From: Osmia lignaria lignaria
Lineage: Eukaryota; Arthropoda; Insecta; Hymenoptera; Megachilidae
DNA: 64,000 nucleotides
NCBI RefSeq assembly: GCF_051020975.1
Contig: NC_135038.1
Location: 3,656,001 to 3,720,000 of the forward strand
Direction: 5' to 3'
Part shown: in pieces, positions 57,932-64,000 of the stretch
Position numbering within the stretch: the stretch's first letter is position 1
Layout of the letters: the number at the start of each line of letters is the position of its first letter
Notes under the pieces: model-generated
What the model was told of the DNA's origin: nothing
Database searches by the model: none
What the model saw: the letters and a program-made list of their open reading frames with translations, nothing else
Translations under genes and position numbers: made by a program

Positions 57932-60923
57932 GCGTTTCTGTGAACGAACTGGACTCCTCCCCGACGAAAGTTCAAGGAACCTCCTCTAAAACAGAGAAGG
58001 GGAAAATCACCACATTGTTCCCAGATCTGCGTGAAGAACTTGCAGCAAGCGACCCCGGCGTGAAGAAAGACCATAAAATCGTCACTGGTCAAAGTCCTGA
58101 AGTCAAAATCTTCATTCAGGACATCCCAGTAAATGCACTCGTGGGCACCGGTAGTATGGTCACGGTAATGTCTGAAGCATGGTTCGATCAACATCTGTTC
58201 CAGTTAAATAAATGTCCATCATTGCCGATCAGCAGCAGCTTTGTCATAGGAGCAACAGGATCGAAATCGGCTCGCCTCAAAAAGCAGATTCTTGCCACGA
58301 TCCGATTTAAAAACACCCAATTCCTGGTTCCCATGATCATTGTTCCACACCTAATCCATGATGTCATCCTTGGAATCGACACATTAAGAGCTATAAAATC
58401 GAAAATTGACCTTGAAGAAGATCTGTTGAAGGTTATTATCAAAGATAATGAAGAGCAAATCACAATGCTCTGTGTGATGAAGACGAAGCACCCAACATTG
58501 ACGTCAATCGACTAGCAACTCCACAAACAATTGCTCAATCTGATGCAACATTAATCAGAGAAAGAATCAGGCAGAAAATCACCTCTTGCAATGTTCCAAC
58601 AATGCAACAGGAACAATTGGTGGATGTGTTAGCAAAACACCCTGACATCTGGAGAGAGAATCCAGGCCGCGTTGGATGCTACCAACACGAATTAATCGTC
58701 AATGAGGATGTACCCTTTATACAACGAACGTATCCAATTCCAATGAAATACCTTGAGCACGCGGACTACGATACTGGACTACGACATCATTCAGCCTTCC
58801 AACAGCCCATACATTAATCCGTTGGTGCCGGTTATTAAGAAAAACGGAAGCATCAGACTATGTTTGGATGCGCGCATACTGAATCGAACATTGCTGGGGG
58901 ATCATGAAATATCAGAGACAATCGACGCGATATTCCAACATTTTCCAAAAATCGCGTATGTGTCAAGCATACACAGCCTTTTTATACCGCGGCCAATGTT
59001 ATAAGTTTGTAGTCACTCCGTTTGGATTGAAAACAAGCAGCGCGAGTCTCATTCGTGCCCTAAGATTGGTATTGGCAGGAATGGAGTCGTTTATCATAAA
59101 TTTTATCGATGATATCTTGTGTGTTTCATCCTCCTTTGACGAGCATGTCGAACATCTGGCAAGATTGTGTAAGCGTCTTCATGAACACAATCTCACTATC
59201 AACCTCGACAAATGTCAGTTTCTAGCTCGTGAAACCACGTTTCTTGGTCACATATTATCCGCAGATGGAATCCGACAGGACCCACAAAAGCTCTCATGCA
59301 TTCGAGACTTTCCATCCCCTCGTAATGTTAAACAGCTTCGTGGTTTTCTGGGATTGATTAATTTTTATAGCAAGTTCGCTGAACACCACGCGGATATGAT
59401 TACACCTCTATTAGGACTATTAAAGAAAGGCGCTCGATGGGAATGGTCACAAAAAATGGAAGAAGCTTTCCAACAAGCAAAGAAAGTATTTTGCGAAACA
59501 GTGGTTCTCCAGTTTCCCGATTCAAAACGCGATTATTGCTTGTCGACCGATGCTAGTTTCTCTGCTCTGGGAGCTGTTTTGGCTCAGAAAGATGACCAGA
59601 GCAATCTCAGACCGATCTCATTCGCTAGTAGGACTTTAAAAGGTGCTGAATTAGCATATTTTACAACCGAAAAAGAATTACTCGCCATCGTTTGGGCATT
59701 AAATAAATTCAAGACCTATTTATACGGGGCACACATCATCTTGACCACCGATCATCATGCTCTGACTTTCTTGATGAGCAGTCGTTTCCTTAACCAACGT
59801 CTCACGCGATGGATTCTATCAATACAAGACTATTCTATGGAAGTCCAACATTGTCCTGGAAAGAACAATGTCCCGGCCGATTGTATGAGCAGACTAGATC
59901 AATCAGCTCCGGATACAGAGTCACGCCATGAAAAACTAATTCAGATTTTGGTCGCATTGGCCCGGAATCTGTCTAAAGAATGATTAGAATTCTTCAAGGA
60001 CATACCAGCGTTTCAGGCGAAGAATCCGAAGCTTGCTCAAATCATACGAATGGTCAATGAAAGTTCCGACAAAGTCCTTGAAAAATACCGCATTCCGAAT
60101 GGAATTTTATTCCATAAAAATCGTACGCAAAAATGGAATTGCGTCGTTCCAAGTAATAAAATATTGTTACTGATTCGAGAGATACATGAAGTCTATGCCC
60201 ATCCTGGCAGCGACAAGTGTATCAAGTTAATTTCTGAAAGATTCTATTTTCCAAAACTGGCGAGAACCATCCGTAAATACGTCTTCGCGTGTGACCACTG
60301 TCAATGGGTAAAAATTCCCACTCATGTAATCCACGCGGATATGCAGACGATTATTCCGCATGCTCCATTAGAATTGGTTTCCCTTGATTTTTATGGACCC
60401 TTGCCGACCGCGAGAGGAGGGTATAAATATCTTGCGGTGTTTGAAGATGTATTTTCAAAATTATACCCGCTACGGCGAGCAACAGCTAGCGCGACAATCA
60501 ATCGGATTGAAAAAGAATTAATCCCAGAATGCGGAAAACCGCATCGAATAATAACAGATCACGGAACGCAATTCACGTCAAAACGGTGGGGGGACGCGTT
60601 GAAAGAGTTAGGAATTAGACACACGCTATCGCTAATAAGACACCCCCAAAAGTAACCCCGTAGAAAGAGTGAACCGCGAGATAGGGCGCATGTTTCGAAC
60701 GTTGATTAAAAACAAACATTTCACCTGGTTAAAATGGGTAAAAACGATCGAGACGTGCTGCAACGAATTGCACCACGACAGTACGGGATTCACTCCGTTT
60801 GAATTGATGAAGAAGAAGCCACCCAATCGACCATGGGAAAAATGGTACGCCACTGACCCCATACCAGATGACCAGGGGACTCACCACCATACCAAATTGC
60901 GACTCGCTCGTGGCAACCAGTGA
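57928..60923 (+). pseudogene. Ty3/gypsy pol (protease, RT, RNase H, integrase)
   Basis: Protease with ALVGTGSMVTVMSE: the catalytic DTG or DSG is GTG, so inactive. RT: YINPLVPVIKKNGSIRLCLD, then a deletion of about 25 codons after KIAYVSS that removes the first catalytic Asp block. It resumes at YTAFLYRGQCYKFVVTPFGL and FIINFIDDILCVSS. RNase H: CLSTDASFSALGAVLAQK, FTTEKELLAIVWAL. Integrase: HEVYAHPGSDKC, CDHCQWVK, LVSLDFYGPLPT, RIITDHGTQFTSKRW, then after a frameshift ERVNREIGRM. Frameshifts near 58515, 58800, 58980 and 60650 and a TGA at 59981 break it. The 3' LTR is missing. Confidence 0.85.
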
Positions 60924-61449
60924 CTATAGATAGTAGAAGACTGGACATGCCTTTGTTCTCAAAGGCTCGTGAATTTGTGCCTCGAGAACGAGCGCCATTT
61001 GCTCTATCCTAATATAAAAATGTGAAACACTTCGCACTAGAGAAGAATATTTACGTTGATGAATATTTTTTTTCGGTTACTGTATATGTACACTCGGATA
61101 AAATGAAATTTGTCCACCGCTGGACACAATCTGCGACTTTCCGAAATATTAGGGGTGTTGCCATAGTTAATCGAAATGCAAGGAAAATCTGTTGGAAAGA
61201 CAGGATTTATTTTAGGAGCGGTTACAAGGTGTAGGATACAGTTTTCCTTTTTATTTATTCGTACAAAACTTTTTACAAAGAGCGCCATGCTTATACTTTT
61301 CTCGTTCGATAGGCGTCCAGGTATTATCGCCGAACTCTCCATATCGAACGGGCGTCTCGAAAACTAACTCTACTAGGGCGTCCAGGAGATGCTCTGTACT
61401 CTCTCGACCGACAGCCGTACTCTCCTGCCGGAGTCCCTAACCTGCTGAC
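60924..61449. other. Unassigned sequence after pol
   Basis: The 3' LTR expected here was not recognised; the gypsy copy seems truncated near 61010. Confidence 0.4.
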
Positions 61450-61590
61450 CAAGAGCGGCCGATGGTCTTACCTCGTCCTTTCTCTCTGTTAACAGCAGGC
61501 GAAGTAGACCGAGGCCGTCGCGAGCCCTTATTTTATATCCGCTCGTTGCTATCCGCGGTCGCCGAAATCAACGATCTCATCGTCAGGAAT
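61450..61590 (-). repeat. Dispersed GC-rich repeat, copy 2
   Basis: Inverse of 53440-53590. Lies in a longer GC-rich stretch (61380-61720) that may all belong to one decayed LTR. Confidence 0.55.
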
Positions 61591-62106
61591 GAATTTGGCG
61601 TTTTCCGCGCTCGCGTTCCACGTCTCCGCTCGCGCCTCGCGTCCCTATCTCCCGCGATACTCTATCGTCGGTTTTCTCGAAATCGTCTGGACGTTTCCAG
61701 ACTGCGTCACTTTCGCGAAGTTTCTTTTTACCGTTGTTACAGGGATCTGTTTTCTGTTATAAAACCTTTCCATAAAACCTTCAAAAGCACGGGACAGGCA
61801 TCGAAGGTAGGGTATGCGGGGGGTATGCAAGGACGCGAGCCGATTTTGTTCACCACATGGCAGAAGAAGAGACAGCCGCAAACACTTGAGGATGCCATAA
61901 ACTGTTACTCTTTTCAGCAGTATATTGTACCCAAGAAACCTGGCAATTCATTCTTAGCAAATTCACTATGGTCAAAGAACGTATTAATTTTTTACAATTA
62001 AATAATAATTAATAGTGGACTTCCACACCACCTTTGAGGTTCCACTAATGGCGCGTTAGATTTTTTTATAGTGGATCTTCGCCTGGAGCCCTATTGTACC
62101 ACTTTA
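61591..62106. other. Unassigned region
   Basis: GC-rich to about 61700, then AT-rich; one long plus frame without family features. Confidence 0.35.
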
Positions 62107-62718
62107 TAAATTGTCAGCTCACGTTAGGTCACCTTTGACTGTATTTGTTATTGTGTTTATTATATAAAAACTAAACTATTGTCCGTTCACGACAAGTTGG
62201 CGAGTGAAGGTCATGCTCTCACTCTATTCCACCTCTCTAGCTACCACACACACGTTCCTTATTGGCTGAGGCCGGTGATAAAGGTTGACGACGAACATAT
62301 CGGGACAGAATGAAATAGAATGATTTCACAGCATTGGTGTAACCTCTAGTGTCAGCTATAAAAAGATACAATTTCTTACTTTCTATCTATTGCCGCTAGA
62401 GCTCGGCAATTGGGAGGCTACGTCAATGCTGTAAAGTTATCATTCTATTTTATTTTGTCCCGATATGCTCGTCGTCGTCCTTTGTCACTGGCCGCAGCCA
62501 ATAACGACATAGCGCACGGGAACAGGAGAGGTGGAACAGAGTGAGAAAGTAAATAATCTGCCTCGTCAACTTGTCGTGAACGGACAATACTCTATACTAG
62601 TTTGTCACATGCTTATCCAAACTACCAACTATACTAAAAGTAAATACAAAATCACATTCTACGAACAGTTATAAATTGTCAGCTCACGTTAGATCGCTTC
62701 TGACTGTATTTGTTGTGA
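62107..62718. repeat. Fold-back MITE flanked by ~50-bp direct repeats
   Basis: ATAAATTGTCAGCTCACGTT begins both 62107-62156 and 62671-62718. Between them, ATTGTCCGTTCACGACAAGT at 62180 pairs with its inverse at 62567, and the arms extend about 170 bp on each side around a short centre near 62380-62410. Non-coding. The direct repeats may be part of a longer host element. Confidence 0.65.
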
Positions 62719-62762
62719 TAGATAAGTAGAAAAGCAGACATTCTAAAAATGAAAACAGTCTT

Positions 62763-64000
62763 TCACATATTTTGCAATTTCCGTACCTTTGCAGTTGGCT
62801 TGTGAAATGAACTTTTAGGGCGTCGCAATTCTTGACCGAGCCATATCGTATCCTTATGAATTTTTACTTTCATCATAAAATATGCTATTTTTTTTCGATG
62901 TTCGTTGCACGTATTACTGTCAAACCAACCACAAAGCTGAGGTGAATTGTTAACACCTTGTACAAAATACGGAAATATTTTATCAAGAATGCCCTCTTCA
63001 GCCCGTAAAGTAGGATACATTTTATCAAAAATAGCATTAAATATACGAAATGCAAAAGAAAATTTCTTACTAGGGGCTATAAGACTTCCAAAATCTGAAT
63101 CATTATTTGTCTCATAGACACGATGAAATATTAAAATCTGTTCATTTCGTGAAAGAACTGTTGTACTATCTAATAATTCTGCCTTGCATATGTCGCAGTT
63201 GGTTTTTCCAATATTTTTCCTAGCGACATATCCTGCAAAATATTCAATAGCACATGACTCTAAGGTGTGGGCAGTTTCAGATACTTCTTGCAAGATATCA
63301 GCGATGATAGTATCACTTGCATCCTCTGCTTCTAGGCTTTGACGGGAGACTCCAGAATCTCTGATGATTCTGGAGTCACTGCTGTCACAATTAACAGAAA
63401 CTGACGAATTTTCGGTACTAGTTGACGCAACATTTTCCCAAGATTGTGGCAAAGTGAAAAGATTACAATCTTCGTCATCTAAACAATTTGCAGATTGCGA
63501 TGGCTTCATTAAATTTAACATCATATTTTTCTGCAAATTCAATCTAAATGTTTTCGCGGACGGATTTTGTTCATAATTGCCCGCGTTATGCCTGATCATA
63601 GAAAATAAATTTTCTATTGGATCTTGTTGTAATCGCGACGTCATTAAATATGACGCACCTTAATCGTGAATGTCACGCCACAATTGTATCGACGCGTTAA
63701 TTGATAGCTGCAAGCCTCTGAAGCACGGAGGACGTACCTGCCGACCCTTTTGAATGACGAACCAATTTATACATGCTGTTGCCTGTCTTATCAAATTTTC
63801 TTTTATTTGAGGATTTCTATTTGATAAGGCACACTTTTGCGGATTAGCATCATGTACGATTCGACTGTTTAAATGATCGAATAAATCATTCAACAGTCGA
63901 ACAAAACATGCAGTATTCGCAACAGTATCGCTTTGGATTTGCCCTTGTGTGCTGGCCGTTAACAAACTGTTGCTGAAACTGTTCGACTAAACATTTGTAA
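62763..64000 (-). pseudogene. P-element/THAP9-like transposase, C-terminal part
   Basis: Minus strand: TVANTACFVRLLNDLFDHLN then SRIVHD (the region before the final acidic residue), a TAA at 63660-63662, then SRLQQDPIENLFSMIRHNAG, matching the RLNQDPLEN-F-IR block of P-type transposases. It continues with SCAIEYFAGYVARKNI, CDICKAELL and a C-terminal helical region to the stop at 62763. The frame is the same before and after the TAA, so one nonsense mutation interrupts it. The THAP domain and the start lie beyond the window. Confidence 0.8.

Overview
This window looks like an insect nuclear genome. Hymenoptera, perhaps an ant, is a guess from the AT-rich background and the mixture of element families; nothing in the sequence proves it. 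I found no host gene I would defend. Almost everything recognisable is a transposable element (TE) or its debris, and most coding remnants are broken by stops, frameshifts or later insertions.

Layout. 1-6 kb: a long-TIR MITE, a PIF/Harbinger transposase whose intron holds an antisense MADF/BESS gene, and a second MADF fragment. 6.9-10.1 kb: an errantivirus-like integrase and envelope remnant. 10.6-18.2 kb: a MITE (family 'M1') carrying a SINE-like insertion, the first copy of a structured 'TGTTACGT' element, a PIF1/Helitron helicase scrap, two mariner-like MITEs and a solo LTR. 20.9-25.9 kb: a LINE RNase H region split by a 3.95-kb TA-flanked element, itself split by the second TGTTACGT copy. 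27-29 kb: a TIR element and a BEL/Pao scrap. 29.4-34.6 kb: a DIRS tyrosine-recombinase retrotransposon with inverted ends and an internal complementary region. 34.6-38.5 kb: an antisense MULE-like transposase broken by a solo LTR and a pogo-like MITE. 39-49 kb: M1 copies, a roughly 1.09-kb fold-back, and a copia element inserted in an M1 copy. 49-56 kb: a solo LTR, mariner-like MITEs, gypsy LTR pieces and a hAT transposase. 56.5-60.9 kb: a decayed Ty3/gypsy gag-pol. 62-64 kb: a fold-back MITE and a P-element/THAP9-like transposase running off the end.

Most notable. The two TGTTACGT elements (11616-13309 and 21912-24530) each carry several copies of one RNA-like module: an outer stem of variable sequence enclosing two small hairpins, one with a UUCG-type loop and one of four base pairs. 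Bases change between copies while pairing is kept, which is the signature of a selected RNA structure. I do not recognise it from any family I know.

The genes do not form a pathway. What links them is insertion history, and the nesting gives a relative order of arrival for several elements.
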